A stretch of 15,017 nt of DNA, from the NCBI GenBank assembly GCA_018401055.1, contig JAGYLB010000106.1:1-15017 (forward strand), given 5' to 3'. Made by a program: the position numbers and the translations under genes. This DNA comes from Roseicyclus sp. (GTDB lineage: Bacteria > Pseudomonadota > Alphaproteobacteria > Rhodobacterales > Rhodobacteraceae). Of the stretch, positions 8,718 through 15,017 are shown piece after piece (positions within the stretch are counted from its first letter, which is position 1; each line of letters begins with the position of its first letter). The notes under the pieces are model-generated. The model had not been told where the DNA came from. It was given only the letters and a program-made list of their open reading frames with translations, and did not search any database.

Positions 8718-8731
8718 TTAAAACGTTATAA
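8718..8731 (-). promoter_or_regulatory. Operator A with promoter of the ABC transporter operon
   Basis: Plus-strand TTAAAACGTTATAA is a CG-centred 14-bp quasi-palindrome (six of seven pairs match). On the minus strand it lies just downstream of TTGACG (8747-8742), a good -35 hexamer, and overlaps where the -10 should be (TTTTAA or TTTAAT at a spacing of 18-19 bases). A repressor bound here would block RNA polymerase for the binding-protein gene 50 bases downstream. The adjacent lacI-type gene is the obvious source of that repressor. Confidence 0.6.
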
Positions 8732-8846
8732 ATTGTTCATCCGTCAACTGGAAAATTCCTCTCCCCAGTTACGAACTTGTCCGAAACATCCTGCAAACGC
8801 AGAATTTTTCCGCGCTGCAGCATTTTCATCTGCAACGGATTTCTTG

Positions 8847-8874
8847 TTGAAACGTTTGAAATGCCCGTCAATAT
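8847..8874 (+). promoter_or_regulatory. Operator B and putative promoter of the lacI-type gene
   Basis: TTGAAACGTTTGAA (8847-8860) is a CG-centred quasi-palindrome (six of seven pairs match) sharing the AAACGTT core with operator A, 129 bases away. TTGAAA (8847-8852) and CAATAT (8869-8874), spaced 16 bases, can serve as -35 and -10 for the plus-strand regulator gene, so the operator would overlap the -35 and give autoregulation. Two similar sites flanking a divergent region also fit DNA looping. The promoter call is tentative. Confidence 0.5.
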
Positions 8875-8907
8875 GACCGCAACGCAATCGACCTGCCATG
8901 GCGGCCC

Positions 8908-9937
8908 ATGACCAACGACAGCCCGATCACCGCCCTGCACGGACAAGGCGAAAGACCCACGCTGCGCACCCTTGCGCAGGTCACGGGGTTCTCGGTGGCG
9001 ACTGTGTCGCGCGCGCTGGCCGATGATCCGCGAATCGCCGCCAAGACGCGGGCGACGGTCGCCGCCGCTGCCGAACGATTGGGCTATATCCCCGACCGCG
9101 CCGCGCGCCGTCTGCGCACCGGGCGCACGCAGGTCATCAGCCTGCTGCTCAACACGGAACACGAATTCCTTGGCTTCACCCACGAATTCCTGACCGGTAT
9201 CACCGAGGTGCTGGCCGGCACCGGCTATTCCGTCACCGTCGTGCCCGATAGCCCCGGCGACGACCGGCTTGCGCCCGTCCGCACGATCTTGCGCAACAAC
9301 CTTGCCGATGGTCTGCTCTTCACCCGGACCGAAGCGTTCTGACCCCCGCGTGCGTATGTTGATGGAGGCGGATTTCCCCTTTGTCAGCCATGGCCGGACC
9401 GAATTCAGCGCACCACATCCATGGGTGGATTTCGACAACGAGGCCTTTGCCCGCGCTGCCGTCGCTCATCTGGTCGCCAAGGGGCGCAGGCGGATCTGCA
9501 TGGTCCTGCCCGGCGATCAGTTCACCTTCACCCAACACCTGCGCTACGGCTTCGTCGCGGCCTCCCGCGCGGCGGGCATCGACCACCAGATCGTGCCGGG
9601 CGTAACGCTCGACAGTCCCACCGCCGCTATCGCCGCCGCCCTGACCGCCGCCCGCCACGGCGCCAACCCGCCCGATGGCTATGTCTGCGTGGGCGAGGTG
9701 ACGGCGCTGGTTGCTTTGGCGGCCCTTGCCGACACCGGGGCGGTGCACGGGATCGATGCCGATATCGTGGCCAAGCGCGCCTCGCCGATCTTCGACAACA
9801 TCCGCCCTCGCATCGACACCGTGTTCGAGGATCTGCGCGCCACCGGGCGCGCTATGGCCGAAATGCTGCTGGGCCGCATGGCAGGCGAGCCGCCCGAGGG
9901 GCTCCACCGATTGTTTCAGCCCGATCCGGTCGGCTGA
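8908..9937 (+). pseudogene. LacI-family transcriptional regulator, interrupted by a single-base frameshift
   Basis: The only plus-strand gene. The first 144 codons encode a LacI helix-turn-helix (TLRTLAQVTGFSVATVSRAL, residues 18-37), hinge region (DRAARRLRTGRTQ) and the start of the periplasmic-binding-like sensor domain, then hit TGA at 9340-9342. Deleting one T (9340) makes the frame continue as FDPRVRMLMEADFPFVSHGR and through the rest of the sensor domain to TGA at 9935-9937, giving a normal 342-residue protein ending FQPDPVG. The gene is divergent from the sugar importer, so it is probably that operon's repressor. As written, only a truncated DNA-binding protein would be made. Sequencing error, recent mutation or, less likely, +1 frameshifting could explain it. 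No strong Shine-Dalgarno sequence precedes the ATG. Confidence 0.88.
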
Positions 9938-9939
9938 GG

Positions 9940-11456
9940 TCATGCCACCCATGCCCCCCGCGTCTGGCCGATGCGCATCTGCACTGTCTTGATCTCGTGG
10001 AATTCCTCCAGTCCGTAACGGCCCAGTTCGCGCCCCTGTCCGCTTTCCTTGAAGCCGCCAAAGGGCAGTTCTGCGAAGCCGTCCATCCAGGTGTTGGTCC
10101 AGACCGTGCCCGCCTGCACCCGCCGCGCGAAATCAAGGCAGGTCGAGACATCGCGGCTCCAGACCCCCGCCGAAAGGCCGTAGGCGGCGGAATTCGCAAG
10201 CCCGATCGCCTCGTCGAAGTCGCGGAAGGTCAGGACCGACAGGACCGGGCCGAACACCTCTTCGCGCGCGATGGCCATGTCCGGCGTCACGCCCGTCACG
10301 ATGGTCGGCTGATAGAATTGCGCGCCCACCCCCGACCTCCAGCGCCGCGCCGCCCAGGGCGACGCGCGCACCCGCCGCCACCGCCCCGCGCACGTAACCG
10401 TCGATCTTGTCCAGATGCTCTGGGCTGATGATCGCGCCGACCTGCGTGCGCGGGTCGAGCGGATCGCCGAAGGGCACGCGGCGGCTGAGGGCGGCGACCT
10501 TGGACACCAGCGCCTCGGCAACATCCTCATGCACGATGATCCGGCTGCCGGAATTGCAGCATTCGCCCGCGTTGAAATAGACCCCGAAGGCGATGGCATC
10601 GGCTGCCTGATCCAGATCGGCATCGGGAAAAATTACCTGCGGGTTCTTGCCGCCCAGTTCGAGGCTCACCTTCTTCAGCGTCGCGCTGGCCGCCGCCGCG
10701 ATCCGTTTGCCCACCCCGGTCGAGCCGGTGAAGCTGACCATGTCCACGCGGGCATCGGACGACAGCACCGCCCCACCGGGTCGCCATAGCCCAGCACGAT
10801 GTTGCACACACCGCCGGCAGCCCCGCCTCTTGTAGAAGTTTTCCCAGCATCACCGTGGTCCCCGGTGTCAGCTCGGACGGCTTCACCACCGCCGTGCAGC
10901 CTGCCGCCAAGGCAAAAGGCAGTTTCTGCGACACGATCAGGAAGGGGAAATTCCACGGGCAGATCAGCGACACGACCCCGATGGGTTCCTTCAGCACCAG
11001 CCCCAGCATGTCGGGGCCAAGGCTGTTGTGGCTGTCGCCGTGCATCGTGCGCGCCAGCGCGGCCGCATAGCGCCACAGGTCCGCCGCCCCTTCGATCTCG
11101 GCCAGCGCTTGCGTGATCGGCTTGCCCGATTCCATAACCTCATGGCGTGCAATCTCGGCACGGTCCCGGTCGATCAGATCGGCGACTCTCAGCAGAAGCG
11201 TCGCCCGGTCCTTTCCCGACGACCGTGCCCAGTCCCCCGCGTCAAACGCCGCGCGCGCCGCCGCAATCGCCGCCTCGGCCTCAAGCCTGCCACCCTTGGC
11301 CGCGACCGAGATAGCGATGCCATGGGCAGGCGAGCGGCGTTCCGACGTCGCGCCATCGGCGCTGTCCACCCATGCCCCGCCGATCCAGTGCAATAGCCGC
11401 ACAGGCGCATCGGGCAGCGCGGCATTGCTGGCGGGAATGATCGTCAGGTCTTGCAT
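9940..11456 (-). pseudogene. NAD(P)-dependent aldehyde dehydrogenase, reading frame broken by three indels
   Basis: Full-length aldehyde dehydrogenase content (about 505 residues when repaired), but spread over three frames. Codons 1-215 run from MQDLTIIPAS through PWNFP and KPSE. One G is missing near 10811, a second in the C run at 10771-10774, and one extra base lies in the C runs around 10325-10333. The repaired protein shows GVCNIVLGYGDPVGAVL, FTGSTGVGK, the catalytic Glu in LELGGK, the catalytic Cys in AGECCNSGSR, and EEVFGPVLSV, and ends TRGAWVA. It would oxidise an aldehyde to an acid, feeding the CoA-transferase two genes upstream. Last gene of operon I; its ATG follows the hydratase TGA by 3 bases. 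It ends 2 bases from the convergent lacI gene. Two of the errors are clearly in G/C homopolymers, which favours a sequencing artefact but does not prove it. Confidence 0.88.
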
Positions 11457-11459
11457 GTG

Positions 11460-12227
11460 TCAGCTTCCGGGAAATTCGGGTTTGCGTTTTCCGGCGAAGG
11501 CCGCGACGCCCTCGGCCTTGTCGGCGCTGGCCCCGATCATGCCTGCCCCCAACGCTTCGATCATGGCGGAACGATCCTCGCCCACCGCAGCGTGGATCTG
11601 GTATTTCGCCACCTCGATGGCGCGCGGCGATGCCTTGGCCAGCCCCGCCGCGATCCCCTCGGCCACGGCGAGCGGGTCGTCTGCCACCTCGGCGACAAAG
11701 CCCAAGGCGTGGGCGCGGCCTGCGTCCAGCCGCCGCCCGAACAGCGCCATTTCCTTTAACACCGGCTCGGGCAGCAGCCGCGCCAGACGCTGCGTCCCCG
11801 ACCAACCTGGCACGATGCCGACCTGCGCCTCGGGCAGCGCCAGCGTCGCGCCTGGTGCCATCACACGGATGTCGCAAGCTGCGGCCAGTTCCAGCCCGCC
11901 GCCGAAGGCATGGGCATGTATAACCGCAATGGTAGGCTTTGACAGCCGCGCCAGACGGTCGAAGATGCGGTGCCCCTCGCGCACCCATGACCTTGCGAAA
12001 TCGAAGGGCGAAAGCCCCGCCCATGCCTTGATGTCGGCGCCTGCGCAAAACGCCCGGTCGCCCATGGCCTGCATGATGACGCAGTGCACCTGCGTCGCGC
12101 GCTCCAGCGTGGCGCAATGCGCCTCCAACTCGTCCAGCATCGCAGGCGTGAAGGCGTTCAGCTTGCCCGGATTGTCCAGCGTCACCCGCGCCAGCGTCCC
12201 TTCGACGGACAGATGCACCGCGCTCAC
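11460..12227 (-). CDS. Enoyl-CoA hydratase/isomerase (crotonase family)
   Basis: Crotonase-fold protein of 255 residues. The oxyanion-hole segments CAGADI (61-66) and HAFGGGLELAAACDIR are present, and both glutamates needed for hydratase activity are seen (Glu113 in GGGLELA and Glu133 in LPEAQVG), followed by GIVPGWSGTQRLARLL. It should add water to a 2-enoyl-CoA or catalyse a related isomerisation or lyase step in the cytoplasm. The start is GTG at 12227, overlapping the TGA of the CoA-transferase gene by 4 bases (GTGA), which indicates translational coupling. Together with the CoA-transferase it suggests that a CoA-activated acid is an intermediate of this catabolic route. The substrate is unknown. 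Confidence 0.92.
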   Translation of the reverse strand: MSAVHLSVEGTLARVTLDNPGKLNAFTPAMLDELEAHCATLERATQVHCVIMQAMGDRAFCAGADIKAWAGLSPFDFARSWVREGHRIFDRLARLSKPTIAVIHAHAFGGGLELAAACDIRVMAPGATLALPEAQVGIVPGWSGTQRLARLLPEPVLKEMALFGRRLDAGRAHALGFVAEVADDPLAVAEGIAAGLAKASPRAIEVAKYQIHAAVGEDRSAMIEALGAGMIGASADKAEGVAAFAGKRKPEFPGS

Positions 12228-13795
12228 AGGCTCAGCCCCATGGGCATGTCACGCAGGATCGACAGGGGCAGCGCCGTGGCATTCTCGGCCACGGCAACAC
12301 GGCCATGGCTTGCGGCCACGATATCGCGCGCGGGCTCCATACCCGGCATGATCTCCACCGCCACCAGTCCCTGAGGCGTCAGCCGGATCACGCAGCGCTC
12401 GGTCACATAGAGCACATCCTGCCCCTGCTCGACTGCGCGCCTGCCCGAGAAGGTGACATGCTCCACCGCCTCCACCATCTTGGTGAATTTGCCCGGCTTC
12501 ACGACCCGCAGGCCCGTGTCGCTCAACTCAAGCTCGGCCCCGGCTTCGAAATAGCCGGAGAACACGATCTTTTTCGCGTGTGCCGTGATGTCGACGAACC
12601 CGCCGCAGCCCGCAGTCAGATAGGGCTTCTTGCCCAGCTTCGAGACATTCACGTTCCCTTCCACATCCACCTCGAGGAAGGACAGGAAGGTCAGGTCGAA
12701 CCCGCCGCCCTGAAAATAGGTGAACTGGTTGGGTGAGGGGACAAAGGCATCCGCATTCGACGCGCAGCCAAAGGCGAAGCCGGTCAGGGGCATGCCCCCC
12801 ACAGCACCCTGTTCGATGGCCCAAGTCACCGCCTGTGCATGGCCTTCTTCCAGAAGAATGCGCGGGACCATGGCGGAAATGCCGAAGCCCAGATTGGCGG
12901 TCTGGCCGCGCCGCAATTCCATCGCCGCGCGCCGCGCGATGATCTTCTCCACGCCATGCTCGGCCAGTGAAAAACTGTCCCACGGCCGCATGATCTCGCC
13001 CGAGATGGCCGGATCATAGAGTGTTTCGGTCGTCTGCTTCTGGTCTGGGTCTACTACGATCAGATCCACCAGATGCCCCGGCACATGCACGTCATGGGGG
13101 CGGAGGCTTCCCGCAGCGGTCATTCGCTTGACCTGTGCGATTACCAGCCCGCCATGGTTGCGCACGGCAATCGCCTGATCCAGCGCGCCCAGATACGCGC
13201 CTTCGTGTTCATAGGTCAGGTTGCCGCGTTCATCCGCCGTCGTCGCGCGGATGATGGCAACCTGCGGCACGATGTTCGGGAAATGCAGCCATGTCTGCCC
13301 GCCGAACTCCTGCCGCTGCACGATGGGTGCAGCCGCCCCGCGCGCGTTCATCGCGCAGCCTTCGCGGACCGGATCGACAAAGGTATCCAGTCCCACGCGC
13401 GTCAGCACACCCGGGCGGCGCGCTGCCACGTCGCGGTGCATGTCAAACATGATGCCCGATGGCACGTTATACGCCGCGACGCGGTCCTCCACGACCATCT
13501 TCCAGATCTCGGGCATGGGCAGCGACGACGGGCCCGACGGATAGCTGCCCGCGATGACACGGTCGAGAAGCCCGTCCTTCGCGATATGATCGACGCCCTT
13601 CACGCCATACATGTCACCCGCAGCGATCGGGTGCAGTGTGGTCAGGCCGCGCGGATGCCCCTCGGTCTCGAACCGCTCGCCCAGCGCCTTCAGTACCGCG
13701 TCGGGACAGCCCAGCGCCGAGGAAGAAGACACCGTGACGACCGCCCCGTCGGGGATGCGCGCGACGGCCTCGGCGGCGGTGACATGCTTGCCCAT
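12224..13795 (-). CDS. Acyl-CoA:acetate/3-ketoacid CoA-transferase (YdiF/Pct type, class I)
   Basis: Fused alpha-beta class I CoA-transferase of 523 residues, the length of YdiF and propionate CoA-transferase. The catalytic glutamate is Glu328 in WAIEQGAVGGMP, matching the E-x-G motif that forms the glutamyl-CoA thioester. Other family landmarks are KYGxx-like GMYGVKGVDHIA-type sequence near residues 61-72, FPNIVPQVAIIRATTADERGNL in the first half, and DVEGNVNVSKL in the second. It transfers CoA from acetyl-CoA or another donor to a carboxylic acid, activating a pathway acid without ATP. It is the second gene of operon I, starting 3 bases after the reductase stop codon and overlapping the hydratase start. 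Possible acceptors include short-chain or hydroxy/keto acids produced by the aldehyde dehydrogenase. Confidence 0.92.
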   Translation of the reverse strand: MGKHVTAAEAVARIPDGAVVTVSSSSALGCPDAVLKALGERFETEGHPRGLTTLHPIAAGDMYGVKGVDHIAKDGLLDRVIAGSYPSGPSSLPMPEIWKMVVEDRVAAYNVPSGIMFDMHRDVAARRPGVLTRVGLDTFVDPVREGCAMNARGAAAPIVQRQEFGGQTWLHFPNIVPQVAIIRATTADERGNLTYEHEGAYLGALDQAIAVRNHGGLVIAQVKRMTAAGSLRPHDVHVPGHLVDLIVVDPDQKQTTETLYDPAISGEIMRPWDSFSLAEHGVEKIIARRAAMELRRGQTANLGFGISAMVPRILLEEGHAQAVTWAIEQGAVGGMPLTGFAFGCASNADAFVPSPNQFTYFQGGGFDLTFLSFLEVDVEGNVNVSKLGKKPYLTAGCGGFVDITAHAKKIVFSGYFEAGAELELSDTGLRVVKPGKFTKMVEAVEHVTFSGRRAVEQGQDVLYVTERCVIRLTPQGLVAVEIMPGMEPARDIVAASHGRVAVAENATALPLSILRDMPMGLSL

Positions 13796-13798
13796 GGG

Positions 13799-14797
13799 TC
13801 AGATGCCCCCGTAATTCACCGCAACGCGGCGGCCCGTTTGCGCTGCCTCGGCCACGGCGGCGGCGACTGCCAGCGATTTGACCCCGTCCACCCCATCGGC
13901 GGAGGGCTGACCATGCCCATGAACCGCCGCATGAAACAGGTTTATCGCCCGCAGATAGAGGTTGTGGTCGGAGAAGCTCAGCGCCTCTTCTCCCGCCTCG
14001 GTCCGCAGGGTGATCTCGCCCACCGGCGCTTGCGTCATCACGTTGCGCGCCACAATGGATCCCTTGGTGCCATGAAGCTCGAACCCGGTCTTGGCGAAGG
14101 CGTGGGTGAAGCTTTCATGCGTCTGCACCATCGCGCCCGAGGGCATGGTCCAGACCGACATACAGCTGTCCTCAACGCCGTTCCCCATGCCCGAAGCACC
14201 GGCCATCGCCACGACTTCGGCCGGGTCTTCGCCTAGGTGGAAGCGCACGGTATCGGCGTCATGCACCACGATATCGGGGATAACGCCACCACCGGCGGCG
14301 GGGTTGTCGATGCGCCAACCTTGCAGGAACGCAGGAAGCTGGACAGCATGGAACACCCGCACGCTCAGAACATCGCCGATGCGCCCTGCCTGAACAGCCT
14401 CGCGGATCGCCAGATGCGAGCCTGCATTGCGCAAATGGTGGTTGGTGGCGAATACCACGCCCGCCGCATCCGCCGCGCGCACCATGGTCACCGCATCTGC
14501 CACAGTCATCGCGAGCGGCTTTTCGCACAGCACATGCTTGCCTGCCGCAATCGCCGCCATGGCTTGGGCGAAATGCTTTTCATTGGTGGTGGAGATATAG
14601 ACCGCGTCCAGATCATCCGCCGCCAACAACGCCTCCAGATCGTCAAAGCCTTGCGGAATGCCATGCTCTGCCGCATAGGCCACCGCCCGCTCGCCCGAGG
14701 CGCTCAGCACGGATCGGATATCGCCGCCCGCGCCCCGGATCGCCCCGATCATGTGGCCTGCGGCGATGTTGCTCGCGCCGATCAATCCCCACCGCAT
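13799..14797 (-). CDS. afr: Gfo/Idh/MocA oxidoreductase, 1,5-anhydro-D-fructose reductase-like
   Basis: Protein of 332 residues. The start at 14797 (MRWGLIGASNIA) is chosen over an open frame beginning 20 codons earlier because GGAGGT lies 6 bases upstream. The sequence closely follows the Ensifer (Sinorhizobium) 1,5-anhydro-D-fructose reductase as I recall it: VYISTTNEKH, GKHVLCEKPLAMT, TNHHLRNA, RVFHAVQLP, LQGWR, GGGVIPDIVVHDADT, GMGNGVED, RNVMTQAPVGEITLR, HGQPSADGVDGVKSLA. The catalytic Lys93 (EKP), Asp175 and His179, and the cofactor-setting Ser9, Ala12 and Ser32, all correspond to residues reported as important in that enzyme, so NADPH-dependent reduction of 1,5-anhydrofructose to 1,5-anhydromannitol, or a related keto-sugar reduction, is expected. 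First gene of operon I. The family has many activities, so the exact substrate remains inferred. Confidence 0.85.
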   Translation of the reverse strand: MRWGLIGASNIAAGHMIGAIRGAGGDIRSVLSASGERAVAYAAEHGIPQGFDDLEALLAADDLDAVYISTTNEKHFAQAMAAIAAGKHVLCEKPLAMTVADAVTMVRAADAAGVVFATNHHLRNAGSHLAIREAVQAGRIGDVLSVRVFHAVQLPAFLQGWRIDNPAAGGGVIPDIVVHDADTVRFHLGEDPAEVVAMAGASGMGNGVEDSCMSVWTMPSGAMVQTHESFTHAFAKTGFELHGTKGSIVARNVMTQAPVGEITLRTEAGEEALSFSDHNLYLRAINLFHAAVHGHGQPSADGVDGVKSLAVAAAVAEAAQTGRRVAVNYGGI

Positions 14798-14818
14798 TCG
14801 GGCACCTCCCTTTGATCC

Positions 14819-14843
14819 TGACCGCCCGACTCGAAGGCGGTCA
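14819..14843 (-). promoter_or_regulatory. Inverted repeat in the 5' leader of operon I
   Basis: TGACCGCC (14819-14826) and GGCGGTCA (14836-14843) form a perfect 8-bp stem with a nine-base loop, between operator D and the Shine-Dalgarno sequence of the reductase gene. In the mRNA it would be a stable leader hairpin just upstream of the ribosome binding site. It may affect message stability or translation, or be a second protein-binding site; no T run follows, so it is not a usual terminator. Confidence 0.5.
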
Positions 14844-14859
14844 TCTGTGTTCGACACTT

Positions 14860-14885
14860 TTGGAACGATCCAATTCCTATGTCAA
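14860..14885 (-). promoter_or_regulatory. Operator D and promoter of operon I
   Basis: Plus-strand TTGGAACGATCCAA (14860-14873) is a CG-centred quasi-palindrome, and with the flanking TTCC it repeats the 18-bp element at 4360-4377. On the minus strand a perfect -35 hexamer TTGACA (14885-14880) lies just upstream, so the operator occupies the spacer; a -10 at 17 bases would be CAAAAG, a poor match. The site is 63 bases upstream of the reductase ATG. This is a classic repressor position and ties operon I to operon II. Confidence 0.7.
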
Positions 14886-14924
14886 CAGGGGCTGGGCGGC
14901 CCTTCAGACTGACCTGAAACCGGC

Positions 14925-15017
14925 TCAGACGATGCGTGCGCTTGGCGAAATAGTGGGCGGGGCGGCGTTCAGCGTCTCGATGGCGAAGCCGCCGCGGCCT
15001 TGTATCCGGCCATGTAG
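14925..15017 (-). CDS. C-terminal 30 codons of an unidentified gene
   Basis: A minus-strand frame open from the right edge ends in TGA at 14927-14925. The visible C-terminus includes GRGGFAIETLN and ends PPTISPSARIV. I do not recognise it. It has GC-rich third positions like its neighbours and stops about 40 bases before the -35 of operon I, so it is a plausible codirectional upstream gene. A regulator or another catabolic enzyme would both fit the context, but the fragment is too short to tell. A second minus-strand frame here stops earlier (about 14970) and is an alternative. Confidence 0.4.
   Translation of the reverse strand, partial: LHGRIQGRGGFAIETLNAAPPTISPSARIV

Noticed and set aside
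8791..8834. Several CTGCA/TGCA elements in the divergent intergenic region
   Set aside because: Spacing is irregular and the flanks differ, so they do not form a convincing repeat or binding-site array.
9331..9345. Programmed +1 frameshift in lacI like that of the RF2 gene (UGA followed by C, giving GAC after the shift)
   Set aside because: The slip codon would be UUC, which re-pairs poorly, and no Shine-Dalgarno-like stimulator is seen just upstream; a simple extra base is more likely.
8737..9438. Minus-strand open frame of 233 codons covering the divergent promoter region and the start of lacI
   Set aside because: It overlaps the regulator's helix-turn-helix coding sequence and the promoter elements, and has no recognisable content.
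13073..14236. Plus-strand open frame of 387 codons opposite the CoA-transferase and reductase
   Set aside because: Composition typical of an antisense shadow, and it crosses a gene boundary on the other strand.
14889..14918. Short inverted repeats (TTCAG/CTGAA and GGGC/GCCC) after the right-edge gene
   Set aside because: Stems of only 4-5 bp and no T run, so not supported as a terminator.
14931..15015. Short plus-strand frame starting MRALGEIVGG at the right edge
   Set aside because: No ribosome binding site or recognisable content; it is antisense to the minus-strand fragment that ends at 14925.

Overview
The window is GC-rich DNA (roughly low-to-mid 60s % GC by eye) densely packed with carbohydrate-catabolism genes. 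Gene types, codon use and protein flavour (GtsA-like sugar-binding protein, rhizobial-type 1,5-anhydrofructose reductase, DUF993, paired GMC oxidoreductases) point to an alphaproteobacterium, most likely Rhodobacteraceae. All genes but one lie on the minus strand, so the biological order runs from right to left.

Layout in the direction of transcription. (1) 15017-14925: the last 30 codons of an unidentified gene. (2) Operon I, 14797-9940: a 1,5-anhydro-D-fructose reductase-like Gfo/Idh/MocA protein, a YdiF/Pct-type acyl-CoA transferase, an enoyl-CoA hydratase and an aldehyde dehydrogenase. The genes abut or overlap by 4 bp. The aldehyde dehydrogenase frame is broken three times. (3) lacI-type regulator on the plus strand (8908-9937), broken by one extra base and tail-to-tail with the aldehyde dehydrogenase (2-bp gap). 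(4) A 239-bp divergent promoter region with two CG-centred LacI-type quasi-palindromes. (5) ABC sugar-transport operon, 8668-4422: signal-peptide-bearing binding protein, a strong intercistronic hairpin, two permeases and a MalK/UgpC-type ATPase whose last 42 codons are out of frame, followed by a rho-independent terminator. (6) Operon II, 4321-1: a pyranose-oxidase-like GMC oxidoreductase, an SDR, a choline-dehydrogenase-like GMC oxidoreductase and a DUF993 protein that runs off the left edge.

The most informative regulatory signal is that operons I and II, about 10.5 kb apart, start behind nearly the same 18-bp element (plus strand TTGGAWCGWTCCAATTCC, 4360-4377 and 14860-14877). Its 14-bp quasi-palindromic core has a central CG, as LacI-family operators do. 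This suggests one regulator for both operons. The AT-richer AAACGTT-type sites between the transporter and lacI are different and probably belong to the local LacI protein.

Working model (inference): the ABC system imports a sugar-like compound. GMC/SDR enzymes oxidise ring hydroxyls, the anhydrofructose-reductase-like enzyme reduces a keto (anhydro)sugar, and an aldehyde-to-acid-to-CoA branch (ALDH, CoA-transferase, hydratase) processes a carboxylic fragment. The exact substrate cannot be read from sequence; 1,5-anhydrohexitols or the sugar part of C-glycosides are testable candidates. Five single-base indels in three genes, while the other complete genes are clean, mean either residual sequencing/assembly error or recent decay of this locus. 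No RNA genes, insertion sequences, CRISPR arrays or origins were seen, and no gene-free stretch exceeds 300 bases.
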